A stretch of DNA of 64,000 bases. It comes from Amphirosellinia nigrospora. Taxonomy: Eukaryota; Ascomycota; Sordariomycetes; Xylariales; Xylariaceae. Under the pieces are notes generated by a model. It saw nothing but the letters and a program-made list of their open reading frames with translations, was not told the origin of the DNA and did no database searches. The DNA is taken from positions 119,501-183,500 of the forward strand of contig SCHM01000008.1 of the NCBI GenBank assembly GCA_004123355.1, written 5' to 3'. Of the stretch, positions 34,727-47,346 are shown in pieces. The translations under genes and the position numbers were made by a program. Each line of letters begins with the position of its first letter. Positions within the stretch are counted from its first letter, which is position 1.

Positions 34727-37700
34727 CATTAATTTATTATTTATTATATATTAGTTTAATTAATAGTAAAAAAATCGTTACAGTATTTATAGTATATATA
34801 TATAATTAAAAAAAAAGTTTTAATATATTTTTATTATACAGCTAATTAAAACGTATATACGGCGTAAAATATTATATATTAGATATATTAAAGATTTAAA
34901 AAAAGAATAAGATTAAAAAGTTAGTATTTATTTTTTTAAAATTAAAACTTTATATTAAAGTCGAATTTAAAAAAACGTTTAAAGTTATAAAAATTAATAT
35001 AGCTAATATAAATAAAAAAAAATTAAAATAAACGAATAAAATATAAAATTTATTATTTTATATTATTAATCGAGCTATAGATTTAAAAAATGTTAAATTA
35101 ATAAAATTGTTAAAAAAATATTTTTAAATATAAATTTAATAAATATTTAAAAACGGTTAATAGCTAGTATAAATAAGTTAAAAAAAAAAAAACTAAGTAT
35201 ACAATTTAATAAAAAAAATATTATTTATTATTATAATTTTAAAACGCCGATTATAAAAAAAAATATTAGTAAAAAATTCGGAGATAAATAATAATAAAAT
35301 AAATAATTTATTTAGTTTTATTTATTGCTAGTTTATTTTAGCTATTAGTTATTTAAACTTATTAGGTTTTATAGATTTAAAGTTTATTATTATTTGCTAA
35401 AAGAATATAAAAAATATGTTGCGCGAAAATACTAGTAGCTACTAAAGTATTAAAAAAAGATATAAATAAAAGAAAAGGTGTGAGTATAAAAAATATATCG
35501 ATTTTATTTCCAATTTTAATATTTTATTATTTATTAAAAAAATAAATTAATAAATTAATTTTATTATATATTTATTATTTATCGGCGATTTAATATTTTA
35601 ACTAATAATAAAATATAATATTTACTAGCTTAATAATAATTATTATAACGTATTAATAATTTATTTGTTTTAAGAAATAATTATAAATAAATTATAATTA
35701 ATTATTTTAAGATTATATAAAAGAAGGCGTATTAATAAGGTATATAGTTTATTAAATATTTATTAAATAGCAATAATATAATAGTATATCTATAGGACGT
35801 AAGCAATATATTCGAAAAAATAGAAGTAAAAATAATTATAAGTAATATAACAGATATAGTAGCTAATTAAGACGCGTTTAAGCGCTATACGTTTTTTATA
35901 CGCGTTGGGAAACTAGTGTACTAAATATAACTTATAAAATTAATAAACGAATATAAAACGCGTAAAATCTTTAAAAATATATTTTATAATATAATATTAT
36001 TTATAAAGGAATATAATATTATTATTAAAAAATTAATAGCTATATAAAATTAAAAAAATTAAATAATACGTTTATTTTATATATATAAGGACTGTTTTAT
36101 AAAATTTTTATAAAATATTAAGCTTATTAAATTATTAAAGTATTATATTAAAACCGACTTAATAATTAAATTGTTTTATTTATAATAAGTAAAATATATA
36201 CGTAAAAAGCTAGCTTTTATATAAAAGTATTTTTAATTATAAAAGCTATAAATATTATTATTTAAAGTTTATTATTATAAGCTATATATATTAAGTTTTT
36301 ATTTAAAAAGAATAATAAAATAAAAGTAGTATATAATTTTAGATTTATTAATTTAATAACGCGAAAGCTATAGTAGCTAATATATAATTATAATAAAAAT
36401 TTCGATATATTTATTTAAGGAAAATATAGTATGTTTTTTAAAATAAATACGTTAAATAGTTATTAAGTTATTTTTATAAAATATTTAAATAGCTAAAAAA
36501 TAGCTATTATTATATTTTATAGTATATATTTATATAATTATATAGCGTAAAGATTTTATAGCATACTATATATATATTTATAGTTTAAAAATATTATGTT
36601 TAAACTTTATTTAGCTTATATGATTATTTTTAAAAGGTTGCCATTATTATTTAAATATTATCTAGATTAAGGAGCTAGTTTTACTATTTTTATAAATAAC
36701 TACTTGGTATTAGTTGTTATTTTTAAAGCTATATATATTTTTTAAAGGATTATTATTTTTACGTATTATAATAAGCTTTATTTATTTATTAAAAAAAAAA
36801 ATAAAAGTTTATATGTTTAAATAAAAGCTATTAAGTTTAAGTTAAATAAAAAGAGTATAAAACTTAATATAAAATATAAAAAGCGTTTTATATAAAAAAA
36901 AAAATTACTAAAAAAATTAAAAATATAAAAGCTTTTTTTTATTTAATTAATTATTTTAAATAATATATATTTAATAAAGTTAATCGAATATAAATATTAA
37001 AAATTAATTATATAGAGTTTATATTTAAAATAACCTTAAAAAAAATATTTATTTAAAAAAGCTAGATTAAAAAAACTAAATTAAATTAAACTATTAAACA
37101 TTAAGCTATATTTAATTATATTTATAATTTAATATAAAAAAAATTTTATTAAAGAGCTATATATAATATATAATATTATTTAGCGACCGATATATCCGAT
37201 ACTAGTATAAAAAGCGTATTAATTTAGATTTTAAAGTTATTACTAGGTATAAAGATTAAAAATAAGCATTTTAATATTATATAAATTATTATATATATTT
37301 TATACCAATTAAATAATAATAAAACTAGGTATTTATTATAAAAAAGAAACGTTAGCAGTTTTAAAAGTATTAGCAAAAATTAAATAGATAATTTTATTAT
37401 TTAAATATTTTATTATTATTTATACGGATTATAAAGTATTACTAGTTTTATTATACGCTAGGAAAAAGTTAAAAAGAAAATTTATACGATAGGTTATTTA
37501 ATTCGTAAAATATAATATAAATATTAAATATAAACTAAGAAAATTAAAGCTTATAAATATTATAAATAGTTTATTAAAATTATTATTTTATTAATAAGAT
37601 AACGTTTTACGTAAAAACGTAAAAGTTATCGATTATTTATTTAGTTTATATATTATTTTTATAATAAAAAGTAATATATTGCTTTTTATAAACGTACGTA

Positions 37701-39241
37701 TTATTTAGCTAATATTATTATTTATAGTATATAACTTATTAATACTTTAATATAAAAAATTTTAGCTTTTTTAATCGAAAGACTAAAAAGGATTAAATAA
37801 TATAATATTAATCGCTAACAATAAATTAAGCAGAAAATAATATATTATATATTATATAAAAAAAGCTATATTATATTAAATATATAAAAAAATTAAGTTT
37901 TTATAAAAAGTTTTATATTTTATTTATATTAAAATAAGCTTATAATTATTATAGATATTATATAAATATATTAATTTTTAATCGATTAAAAAAAAGTATT
38001 TATTAATTATTATATATTATAAATATTAATATATATATTTTAATTTATAAATATATTAAAAAAACCTAAGCAAGTTTATAATATTTATTTTTTAGATTAT
38101 TATAGTATAGATTTTATAATAATTAATAAAAATAGATTTTTTTAGCTTTATTAATTTATTAAGTTATAATAAATATAAGAATATTTTATAGTTATAAATT
38201 ATTATTTTTATTATATTTTTATTAAGTTTATAAAGTTATTTTATTTACGTTCGTTTATAATTTTTAGAAATATTACTTTAGTTTTATATTCGGTTAGCTT
38301 AATATAGTATATTATAATAGCAGTATTTATTTTATAGCAGAAAAAATATAATAATAGTTTACCCGTAATAGTATTAATATTATTTATATGCTAGTTATTT
38401 ATATTAGCTTAGTTAATATAATTAAAAAAATAATATAAAAAATAAAAACTATAATATATAAATAAGCTATAAATAAAAATAAAATATTTATAAAAATATA
38501 GCCCGATAAACTAGTAGTTTTTATTTAAAATATTAATATTTATTATAAATAAAGGTAGAAATATTTTTCCGCTAAATTATTATTTAAGTATTAAATATAA
38601 TATAAGTTATTTTTATTATAAAAAAAATAAAAAAAATATAATAAATAAATATTAAATAAAAAGCTAATAATATTTTTTTATTAAATAATTTATTTATATT
38701 ATAATATATAAAACTTAAAATAAAGTATATAAAAGCTTTATAAAAAATATAATTAAATATAAACGTTATTTTAATATATTTACGTATTAAAATGTTTAAT
38801 TAAAAAAAAAGATTTTATTTAGTAATATTAGATCTAGTTTAATAAGCAGAAAAATATAATAAAAAAGCTTATTTTAGCATAAAAAAGATTATAAAAGCTA
38901 AGTAACTAGATTTTTAATATAATTTAAACTTTAATAGATTTATTATAATTACGCTATAAAATTAAAAAAATATATATTAATTAATTAAAGCTATACTTGC
39001 TTTAATTAGCTAGATTAGCTTATTAAAGCGAAACTATTTTTAAAAATAGTATAAAAGTACTATTTATTAAAGTTTTTAAGCTAAAAGTTATAAAGGAAAT
39101 TATTATAGATTGGATTTATTAGAGGGTAGGATTAAGGATAATAATTGAGGTATATATGGGAAATATCTAAGATATTTATTAACTTTTCTAAGCTTAATAG
39201 TTAACTCGGGGGAGTTGTTATAGTAGGTACGTTTGGCGGAG
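34727..39241. other. RIP-degraded interior of outer element, right part
   Basis: A+T-rich, stops in all frames. By position it should hold the decayed pol region of the outer element; I could not read reverse transcriptase or integrase motifs with confidence. Base composition returns to normal between about 39110 and 39240. Confidence 0.65.
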
Positions 39242-39408
39242 TGTGGCGTGTGGAAGTGGCAGTGGTGGCAGTGCGGGGGGAGATGGGGGCTACGCCCCTA
39301 CCACGTAGCATAAAACCCTCTCGGTTGTAGTTGCCCAGCTAGATTCCTTCTTTTTAGATCTATCCTAGATTTGGCCACTCAGTCTCCGATCCTTGTTTAG
39401 TGTGTTCA
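39242..39408 (+). repeat. outer element, 3' LTR
   Basis: Better preserved than the 5' LTR (it keeps TTTGGCCACTCAGTCTCCG where the left copy has TA-changed bases). It ends TGTTCA and is followed by ATGT. Confidence 0.8.
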
Positions 39409-39895
39409 ATGTGTTGTTGCTATATAGGTACCTACAGGGATGCCTTTGGAGCTTTGGAGGCTACCAGGTACTGAAATGCCCGGTGTCTATGGATGAAATC
39501 CCATTGGTTAATCCGGGTTCCTGGGAGCTAGGTACCTAGGTACCTAGTGTGGGGCTTGATACCGACCCCGCGACGCGTTCTAACGCGTTCACGCGTGGTG
39601 GGTTGCTACCTAGGTACTGACCTATGAGTAGTTGCGTCATACGACGCTTACAAGGAAGGAGCTGTACGGCGCTGTAGATGGGCGCCTTTAGATGATAATT
39701 ATAGGTGGCATCGTCCTCGAGACACCCCGCGACAAGCATGACTAGGTAATATTACCAACATGCTACCAGCGCATCGGCGGACCTAAAGTGAGGCCTACCT
39801 ACTCACATCGTATATTAGGTAGCTGATTGGTACCTACTCTCATTGCTACGTAATAAGCCTGATCTGAACTCGCCTGTACGCACACGCTCAGTGTC
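39409..39895. other. spacer between transposon and rad9-like gene
   Basis: No gene. Rich in TAGGTACC words, including tandem copies near 39530-39546 (TAGGTACCTAGGTACCTAG) and further copies at 39427 and 39610. Confidence 0.6.
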
Positions 39896-41317
39896 ATGGC
39901 CGTTCTGAGGTTCACCTTGAGTGAAGATGGGGTGGGCATCCTACGGGAGGCGCTGGCATGCCTCGGTAAATTCAGCGATGAAGTGTCCTTGGAGGCTAAG
40001 AAAGACAGAGTGTGTTTTGCTCCTTTCTTCTTGTCGTTATCATCACCTGCTAACACACTGTCTTTCCTTCGAAGCTAGTTTTGACGGCCCTCAACACATC
40101 CAAGTCGGCATACGCCTCTGTTGCCTTTGCTACAAATCGTTTTTTCTCCAAGTATCACTACACCGGCCCGGCCCAGAACCGTGAGAAGTTTTTCTGCAAG
40201 CTTTATAATCGGGTACGTTGATGGCCCGCTTGTATAGCGTTATACTCCTGTACATACCTACATGCTTACGCGACACATCCTAGGCGCTGCTATCTTTGTT
40301 TCGGAGTCGTGGTGGTGATCCCCTACATGAAAGGGAGAAGGACACTACTATCGAGCGATGCGATGTTATTATTACCGATGAACCGGGCAAGAAGAGTAGA
40401 TTTGTTGCCAAGATCATCTTTCGTAACGGTGAGCATCACCCTGACTATCAACCATACTCCCACTTACTCCTAAAGGAATAACACCAAGTACGCCTACCTT
40501 TCGAGGTCAGCCCGCCGGTGCATGCTAAATTCGACAAAGCTGAGGCTGTGAACAACTGGTCCACCTCACCAAGAACCTTCGACAGCTTATGGATCATTTC
40601 GGTCCTGGTATTGATTACCTCGATATTCATGCGGAAGAAGAGTTGTAACTTCACTTGCTTCACCGAGAAGGCTGCCAACGACGATGGTAGACCAATCAAC
40701 GAGCACTCTGATATTCATGGACTAACACGAATGAACTGTTGAGAGGTCCTGAAAAAGCCACTACAGACATCTGTTGCAGTAGCACGAGATGAATTCAATA
40801 GCTTTGATGTCGCGGAAGATAACCTCCACATTGTCATCAGTGTGAAGGATTTCCGGGCTATCATTCAACATGCTTCCATTCTGGAGCCGATGTCTTGGCT
40901 AATTACTCGATACCGGCACGACCGATGCAACTTAGATATGATGGTGACGGAATCAAGTGCGAGTTCCTGCTCATGACGGTTGGAGAACGTGGGGCGCCTG
41001 GTCAAAAAAACAAAAGGACTCGGGCGAACGCAAAAGGGGCTGCCGGCCGCAGCTCGAGGAAACGATTACCAGGGCTAATTCTCACGCACCTACCCCAATA
41101 CCCGTAAAGGCCCTACGACATCACAGTCTCATCTTAAACCTTCCCGCCTTTGCGACCAGCGATAGAGCGCCCATCTCAGCGTCCGCCTCAGCTACCCTCG
41201 AGTCCGAGTCGTTATTTGTTCCTCAAGATAACGATGAGCAATGGAACCGGTTAATGTTGATGAAGATGACGAAGAAGAGAACGCACGATTGGCTGGGATA
41301 CTAGTGGTGATTGGTGA
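39896..41317 (+). pseudogene. rad9: Rad9-like DNA-damage checkpoint clamp subunit, multiple frameshifts
   Basis: The start reads MAVLRFTLSEDGVGILREAL. Intron 40010-40074 (GTGTGT..TGCTAAC..GAAG) leads to LVLTALNTSKSAYASVAFA and HYTGPAQNREKFFC. Intron 40213-40283 leads to SLFRSRGGDPLHEREKDT and VAKIIFRN. A third intron follows near 40430. Then come FEVSPPVHAKFDKAEAV, LRQLMDHFGPGIDYLDI (other frame), NFTCFTEKAANDD, HIVISVKDFRAIIQHA, PMQLRYDGDGIKCEF and, near the end, SLFVPQDNDEQW and DEDDEEENAR. This is the full order of Rad9, part of the 9-1-1 clamp that activates the DNA-damage checkpoint in the nucleus. At least five frame changes occur, most explained by one missing base. The stop is near 41317. 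Confidence 0.8.
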
Positions 41318-41639
41318 GCGATTCATATGGAAATGCATGTTGGCTTTTAAGGAAATACTAACTTGAGTTAGAACACGTCTGCCGTGAATCTGCGCACTGT
41401 CATGGGCAACCAACCAAGTGCTCCTCAGCGACAATAAATAACGACTCTGGTCTTGAACTAACCCAACTAGAGCCAACACAGCGTCTTTCCCAGGTTCGCA
41501 AGTTTGGCCTTTTCGGCGATTAGAGTAAGGCATAATGAATCTTTAACCATGAGAATGACTGTCCACTTGACTTGTCGGCCTGCGCATTGGCATTGCATAC
41601 TATTATTGGAATGTAAACCTGGAGAGTCCATGATCCCGA
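41318..41639. other. spacer between convergent genes
   Basis: Holds the 3' ends of the rad9-like and ATS1-like genes. Overlapping short frames only. Confidence 0.5.
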
Positions 41640-42762
41640 TCATAAGAAAATGCCTTCTGCCGTAATGTTGATCCAGCTTGTCGCACAACCCGCTCCAATT
41701 GCTGTTATACTCGACCCGTCAGGTAGATTCTTCAACGAAGCAAGCACATTCCAACGGCCTTTGACATCCCGAACTTTTCGTCAGTGTGAGGTCCGCAGTT
41801 TCCGTGTTCGCCCCAGCCCCAGGCCAGTACATCACCGGTATTTGTCAGAGCTACAACATGCTCGCTTCCCGCCGCGATATGAGTGATTTCAGGAATACTA
41901 ATAGGAGGCAATTGGCCATGATCATCTCGACCCCATGCCTCGAGTATCCATCTCGTTTGAGAATATAATGCTTCCCCAGCTAGCAGTTACCGCTTTCCAA
42001 TTAGGTCCTCGTAGGCGCTTGAGTTTCAGTTTCCATTTATCAGCTCCTAGAATCGATATCCTTCCGTCTCCTGGCTCTGCAATGAGGCAGGTGGTATATT
42101 GACAACAGACGGCCTTGGCTACTCTAAATCGGACGCCCCTAATCTTTCGGGTTTTGTGAATATGCCGCCAGCATCGTCATCGTCCTCTAACTGACCCAGC
42201 TGTCCCTTCTTTCCATTGCCCCAGCCATAGACATCGCCATTGTCGAGTACGACCACAACATGTCTAAACCCGGCTGCGATGCTCATGACTGCTACTCCAG
42301 CCGGGGGAAATCTGGCACCGATATGGATGCCTCCCCACACTTTCCGTGCCACCACAAGTATATATCCGTGTTGCTCGGCCATCTTTGTCCCCCGTGACAA
42401 ATATCGTGGTATCCCATGTACAGGCGGCATGCATGATAAGTCCAATATCAACAGAATTCGGTGCGCAGAACTGTCGGAACTTTGGAATACTGTTTTTATC
42501 TTCGTCCTCGATAACTCCACAGCAACCTCCGGCGTTGTCACCCTCCAATATGCTTGCCCGATGCTGCGATGAGAATTGTATGATTGCCGCCGGCTGCCAC
42601 TTGTGTGATGGGGTCATCATGGGGAGCTTGGCTGAACTCGACTTGCTTTGGTACAGACACATCTTCCTTATGGCCCAAACCTAACTGGCCAGAGCCGTTA
42701 GATCCCAGCGCGAAAAGACCGTCCATAGGTAGCTGGCTAGGTTTTGTTCTGTTGCCTTCCAT
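41640..42762 (-). pseudogene. ATS1/RCC1-like beta-propeller protein, frameshifted
   Basis: The start at 42762 gives LFALGSNGSGQLGLGHKEDV, then ITQVAAGGNHTILIAASG, IFVTGDKDGRA, VMSIAAGFRHVVVVLDNGDV with YGWGNGKKGQLG, and in later frames THIAAGSEHVVALTNTGDV with LAWGWGEHGNCG and SSITAIGAGCATSWINIT. These are RCC1 repeats in the arrangement of the fungal ATS1-type protein (a single propeller of about 350 residues, linked in yeast to tRNA wobble modification). The stop is at 41642-41640. At least five frame changes are needed. It is convergent with the rad9-like gene. Confidence 0.75.
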
Positions 42763-43155
42763 ATATGAATGAGCTGCTTCAGGTACACTTGGTGGCAGGG
42801 GAGTACTGTGCCTACGAAAGTGGCTAGGTACCTCCTACCTGTTTCATGACCACACTTAGCCACACCAGCCACAGGATTCGTATTTTCTCCGATGCCGATC
42901 CTGCAGAGGCCCCACCAAGATTTTTTTGCAGCTTAAAAAGAATTGCGACCCATCCTCGCAGCTGTTCTTCTACCACTACACCAACTCTTTCCATCTTTAC
43001 GATTTCACTCGCCTTCTGAGTGCTGCAATTTCAGCTGTTCTTAGAGGTGACCACGAATCGTCGTGAAGAATGTGACGCATTTATTCGCCAATTCGAAGTT
43101 CGTAATTGCGCTGGTGACTGTTTACTGAGGTCCATCATAAACCAGCTCCTCACAG
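42763..43155. other. divergent promoter region between ATS1-like and tyr1 genes
   Basis: No gene supported. Pyrimidine-rich stretch at about 42960-43015 (TTCTTCTACC, TCTTTCCATCTTTACG) on the plus strand could be the tyr1 leader. Confidence 0.45.
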
Positions 43156-45009
43156 ATGACAATGGCCCCTTTGGCGAACATCCCGCCGGGAATGGACGAC
43201 TTTATCGTCGCATCATTGGCATGGGCGATATGGGAAAGATGTACGCTCGGAGGCTCAGCGATGCTGGTTGGATGTAAGCGTCCTAGAACACATTCGAATC
43301 GGCCTGCTGAGCTTCCAATACCTCCTTGGTACGTCTGTTTTTATCTCACTTGGTGTCCCTTCTATATCTCACCCTCGCAAATGATGACTTGAGTGCATTT
43401 GGCTCGAGCATTGCCCTCGGCCCGCGGGATCAGCCATTCTGGCTCCCTGCATGGCAGTTGGCTTTCCATGATGTTAATTCTCAGCTACCTTTTAAATTTT
43501 GTCTGAAGCATACCGAAATAACCAATACTACTTGCCGAGCTAAGGTGAACTGGCACGCTAACGGTTTCTTAATAGGTTGCCATCTTCCGTAGAATGTGTA
43601 CACGCCCACCCATCGAGATACTAACGTTATACGTGGGCAGAATCAAGGCTTGTGATAGAGAGGAACAATGATGATCTTTGTAAAGAGTTTGCGAGCAGGT
43701 GAATACCGTAGTTGCCTACCCTCGGCGAATCCGTGCTGAGAAATTTAGACCAATATACAAATTCTTCGAAACGGTCACCTGGTGTCTCGAGCTAGTGACT
43801 ACATAATCTACAGCGTCGAAGCCGCAGGTATCGGTCGCGTCGTTGCGAGTATGGCCCATGTATGCGTCTCAATGACCTTGCGCTGTTCCATGTCCCAGTA
43901 CTGATTCAAATGTAAAATAGCGACCAAGCAAAATGCCATTGTGGGTGGTCAGACATCTTGCAAGGACCCTGAAATTAAGGCGTTCGAGGACCATCTTCCG
44001 CCAGACGTAGACATCGTATCCTGTCATTCGCTCCACGGCCCCAGGTCGACAGCAAGGACCAGCCTCTAGTATAACTCTGCTCTCCCCTGGAGTCACTATG
44101 CGGCCCAACTAATACGCGTCGTTACAAGGTCCTCATCAAACACCGCGCTTCCGATGCCTCGTTTAACAAAGTTGAAACCGTCCTCAGGTGTCTACAATCC
44201 AAACACGTGTATCTCACGGCTCACGAACATGACCGTATCACCGCGGACACCCAAGCCGTAACCCACGCCGCTTTTCTTAGCATGGGCAAGGCCTGGCACT
44301 CATCACGACAATTTCCCTGGGAAGGCGCGCGATACGTCGGCGGAATCGAGAACGTCAAGATCAACCTGACGATGCGGATCTACAGCCAGAAATGGCATGT
44401 ATACGCTGGCCTAGCGATCCTCAACCCCGAAGCCCGAAAGCAGATCAATCAGTACGCCAAATCGGTGACGGAGCTATACAAGCTGATGCTGGGCGGGCAC
44501 CAGCCGAGCTGCGCGAGCGCGTGCTGCTAGCCAAGGAGAAGGTCTTCGGCTCCGACGACAGCAAGTGGGCCGGTAAACCGCTACTGCGCGACGCCGTGCT
44601 GGATCAGTTCAGCGTGGGCCCGCGCGCGGCGGACCTGGCGCGCTGCCCAACAACCACCTCAGCCTGCTCGCCATGGTGGACTGCTGGAGCGCGCTCGGCA
44701 TCGTGCCGTACGACCACATGCTCTGCAGCACGCGCTGTTCCGGCTCTGGCTCGGCGTTACGGAGAACCTGTTCCGCAGCCCGACGCGCCTCGACGAGGCG
44801 CTGCGCGTCGCCGTCGAGGATAATACCTTCCGCAGCGAGGACCTCGAGTTCACGTTTGCCGCGCGCGGCTGGGCTGAGTGTGTTGGCCTCGGCCACTTCG
44901 AGACCTGGAAGGAGAGGTTCGTCGAGACGCAGCGCTTCTTTGAGCCCAGGTTTGCCAAGGCCATCGAGGTCGGAATGCTATGGTGAAGGCGGTGTTGGAG
45001 AGTACCTAG
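43156..45009 (+). pseudogene. tyr1: prephenate dehydrogenase (tyrosine biosynthesis), multiple frameshifts
   Basis: The N-terminal Rossmann motif is IIGMGDMGKMYARRLSDAGW (about 43212-43273). A long first intron (about 43274-43640) is followed by IKACDRE, intron 43699-43748, QILRNGHLVSRASDYIIYSV, intron 43858-43920, then IVGGQTSCKDPEIKAFE, DVDIVSCHSLHGP, KHVYLTAHEHDRITADTQAV and RYVGGIENVKINLTMRIYSQ. The end has NNHLSLLAMVDCW, IVPYDHMLC, FTFAARGW and TAG at 45007-45009. This is the fungal Tyr1 order; the enzyme turns prephenate into 4-hydroxyphenylpyruvate in the cytosol. At least eight single-base deletions, many in short runs (GGG to GG, AAA to AA), break the frame. The exact start is uncertain. 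Confidence 0.8.
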
Positions 45010-45423
45010 TCGTGAACCGGCGAGACCATGCATCTACAATTAGGGAAGGGTGGAGGTTTCGGAATTGCATAGCTAGGGTTAACACACTATCACGGGCCCG
45101 TTGGTTGAGGCGTCCTTCATTGCGACTGAGTTTCCATGATATGCGTATTTGTTCAAAATCGATTCATGCAAAGTCAGGCGAAAGTTCATCAACCAACTCT
45201 ACTCTACAACGGTTACACAACGGCATCAACACTAAGGCCTAGGCTGATAATCAAGTAGGTTCAAAGATACCGATGCCTACCCAATATGACAATTCGCCAG
45301 AAACTAGGTCACAATGATATTCGGCTGATGCTCTAATACTGTTAACAATGCCGGTACTTATTAGCAGAGAAACTCGTGATTACTTAACTATAAGTTGCTA
45401 CGAGGAAACTACATATGAAACTT
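45010..45423. other. spacer between convergent genes
   Basis: 3' flanks of tyr1 and of the FAD-dependent dehydrogenase; no gene seen. Confidence 0.5.
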
Positions 45424-47346
45424 TTATACAAATTCATTTGTACATCTGCTATTATAACCTACTCGCACTCCTTCCCTTGAGTTTGCCGTGGTACCCAGGA
45501 GTTCGTCGGCAATCGCTCGTCCGGCAGCGCGCCCGAGAAGATACATCCGCCGAGAAACGTCCCCTCAAGCGAGCTATAGCCATGCACGCCACCGCCGCCA
45601 AATCCAGCCGCCTCTCCGGCAGCGTACAGTCCCGCAAACGCGGTGCCATCGGCTTCATCACATTGCTCTGCAAGTTCGTCTCCAACCCGCCCAGTGTCTT
45701 GCGCGTGAGCAGATTCATCCGCACGGCAATTAGCGGACCGTGCTTGGGGTCCAGGAGACGATGCGGCGGGGCGATGCGGCTCCGGCTGTCGGCCCAGTAG
45801 TTGCGGCCGTTGCGGATGAGCATGACCTGCGCGTCCTTGCAGTACTTGTTGTCGAGCTGGCCGTCGCGGGTGTCCACCGTCTCGCGGACGGCGTCGTACT
45901 CGAGCTCGGGGCCGCCGACGGAGCGGGCGAGGTCGTTCATGCCGCCACGAGGCTCGCGAGGTCGTCGCGCACGACGAAGTCCTTGCCGTGCTCCTGGAAG
46001 AGCTGCACGTGGCCGTCCCCTTGGAGCTGAAGATGCGGTTCTTCAGCAGCTGCCAGACGCTCTTGTTGGTCAGGTCCGGGTTCTGCTCGGACCCGGACAG
46101 CGCGAACTCTCGCGCGATGATGGTCTGGTTTAGGATGAACCATGTGTAGTCGTGGCCCGTGCTGCATATGTGCTTGAGCGTCGCGAGCGTGTCGCTGCCT
46201 GGGTACAGGAAGGGGGGGAGTCGTTTGCCGGTTGCGTCGAGCCAGAGGGAAGATGGTGCTGGGAGGACGCGGATGCCGTGGCCTGGCCAGATTGGGTCCC
46301 AGTTTTGGAGGCCTTCTGTATAATGCCACACTGCAACAAATAGGTTAGCAAATGTCGTTTTAATTGCTGTCAGTTTATATTTGCATGCGTAATACTTCGG
46401 GGCAGCATTTTATCGTATGCTGAAGTTTCCGCACTGGTATAATAACCCGAACGAAAAATCATTGACGCCGACATTACTTACTCCTGTCTCGGTTGATGAT
46501 ATGTGCGCCAGCTGACTCGGCGATATCTATCATACGGCCGTCGACGTAAGCAGGCACACCAATTACAAAGTTCTCGGGGACCTTGGGCCCAATCGATCAA
46601 CCGGCCACGCCTTCTTGACTGCTTCAACATTTCCTCCAATGCCGCCAGTCGATATCACGACCGCTGAGCCGTGTAATTGGAACTTATCGACGACATTCCT
46701 CGAAGACTTGACGCCTCTTTCGACAGGGTCTTGCTCTAGGACTCGTCCACGCACCCCGTCGCCCTACCGCTTCCGTCGACCAGCAGCTCGTCCACCATGT
46801 GTCTAAACCTAAACTCAACGAGGCCCTTCTTCTCCGCCTCACGCACAGGCTCGGCGAACACACGCACGACTTCCGGTCCGCGCCCCAGGTGATGTGAAAC
46901 CGCGGAACCGAGTTCCCATGGCCATCTGCACGTCCATCGCCACGCTCCGCCCAGCCGACGTTCAAGAGGAACCCCAAGCCGCGAGCCTTAACATAGCTCT
47001 CCATCTCATCAGCAGCGAAGTCCACGAACGCCTCGGCCCAGCGGCGGGGCCAGACGTCCTCGTGCTCCTCGCGGTCGAAGCGCGCCGAGCCGAGCCAGTC
47101 GCGCAGCGCGAGCGCGCGGCTGTCCTTGATCCCCATGCGCCGCTGCTCGGCCGAGTCCACGCAGAACAGCCCGCCGAGCGACCAGAAGGCCTGCCCGCCG
47201 AGGTTCTGCTCGCCTTCCTGGTCGAGGATGACAACTGGCACGCCGCGCTGCGTCAGCTCGAAGGCCGCGACGAGTCCGGCGAGGCCTGCGCCTACGATCA
47301 CCACGGGCTCCGGCGCCTCTGTCGAGGGGCCTGCTGGCGTCGCCAT
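45424..47346 (-). CDS. FAD-dependent dehydrogenase (fumarate reductase / KsdD-like flavoprotein), frameshifted
   Basis: The start at 47346 leads to VVIVGAGLAGLVAAFEL, a dinucleotide-binding motif, then ILDQEGEQNLGGQAFWSLGG and RFHITWG. Intron 46481-46331 (GTAAGT..CTAAC..GCAG) joins NRDR to MWHYTEGLQNWDPIWPGHGI. The C-terminal end reads TFLGGCIFSG and then, in the next frame, GRAAGRAIADELL, with TAA at 45424. The GLYAAGEAAGFGGGGVHGYS block binds FAD near the end of the family. It resembles the putative FAD-binding dehydrogenases related to 3-ketosteroid dehydrogenase; the substrate is unknown. About six one-base deletions, several in runs of C or G, interrupt the frame. It lies 0.76 kb from the hydroxyacid dehydrogenase, on the same strand. 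Confidence 0.75.

Larger units (their letters stand above)
23687..39408 (+). mobile_element. outer LTR retrotransposon, RIP-degraded, containing a nested element
   Basis: Direct repeats of 165 and 167 bp at the two ends start TGTGGCGTGTGG and end in TTCA (right) or its C-to-T form TTTA (left). Removing the nested 8.08 kb insertion leaves about 7.6 kb, the usual size of a Gypsy or Copia element. The interior is about 80-90% A+T with stops in every frame and TA-rich words, as produced by RIP. No domain can be read with certainty. Bases just inside the left LTR (TTTAGTGCTT) could be a mutated primer-binding site, and GGGGGAG at 39208-39214 a polypurine tract, which suggests plus orientation. Confidence 0.75.

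Noticed and set aside
24000-39000. Centromere
   Set aside because: A+T-rich RIP blocks are found in centromeres, but 15.7 kb fully explained by two elements gives no need for it.
23852-39241. Mitochondrial insertion as the origin of the A+T-rich block
   Set aside because: LTR pairs, target duplications and the TA-rich RIP pattern explain it; no mitochondrial gene or rRNA was seen.
44392-44823. Long Arg/Ala-rich plus-strand frame
   Set aside because: It is a shifted reading of the tyr1 sequence; the conserved Tyr1 protein is in other frames of the same bases.
45740-46133. Plus-strand frames of about 100 codons
   Set aside because: Antisense shadows of the GC-rich FAD-dehydrogenase exon, which has family motifs on the minus strand.
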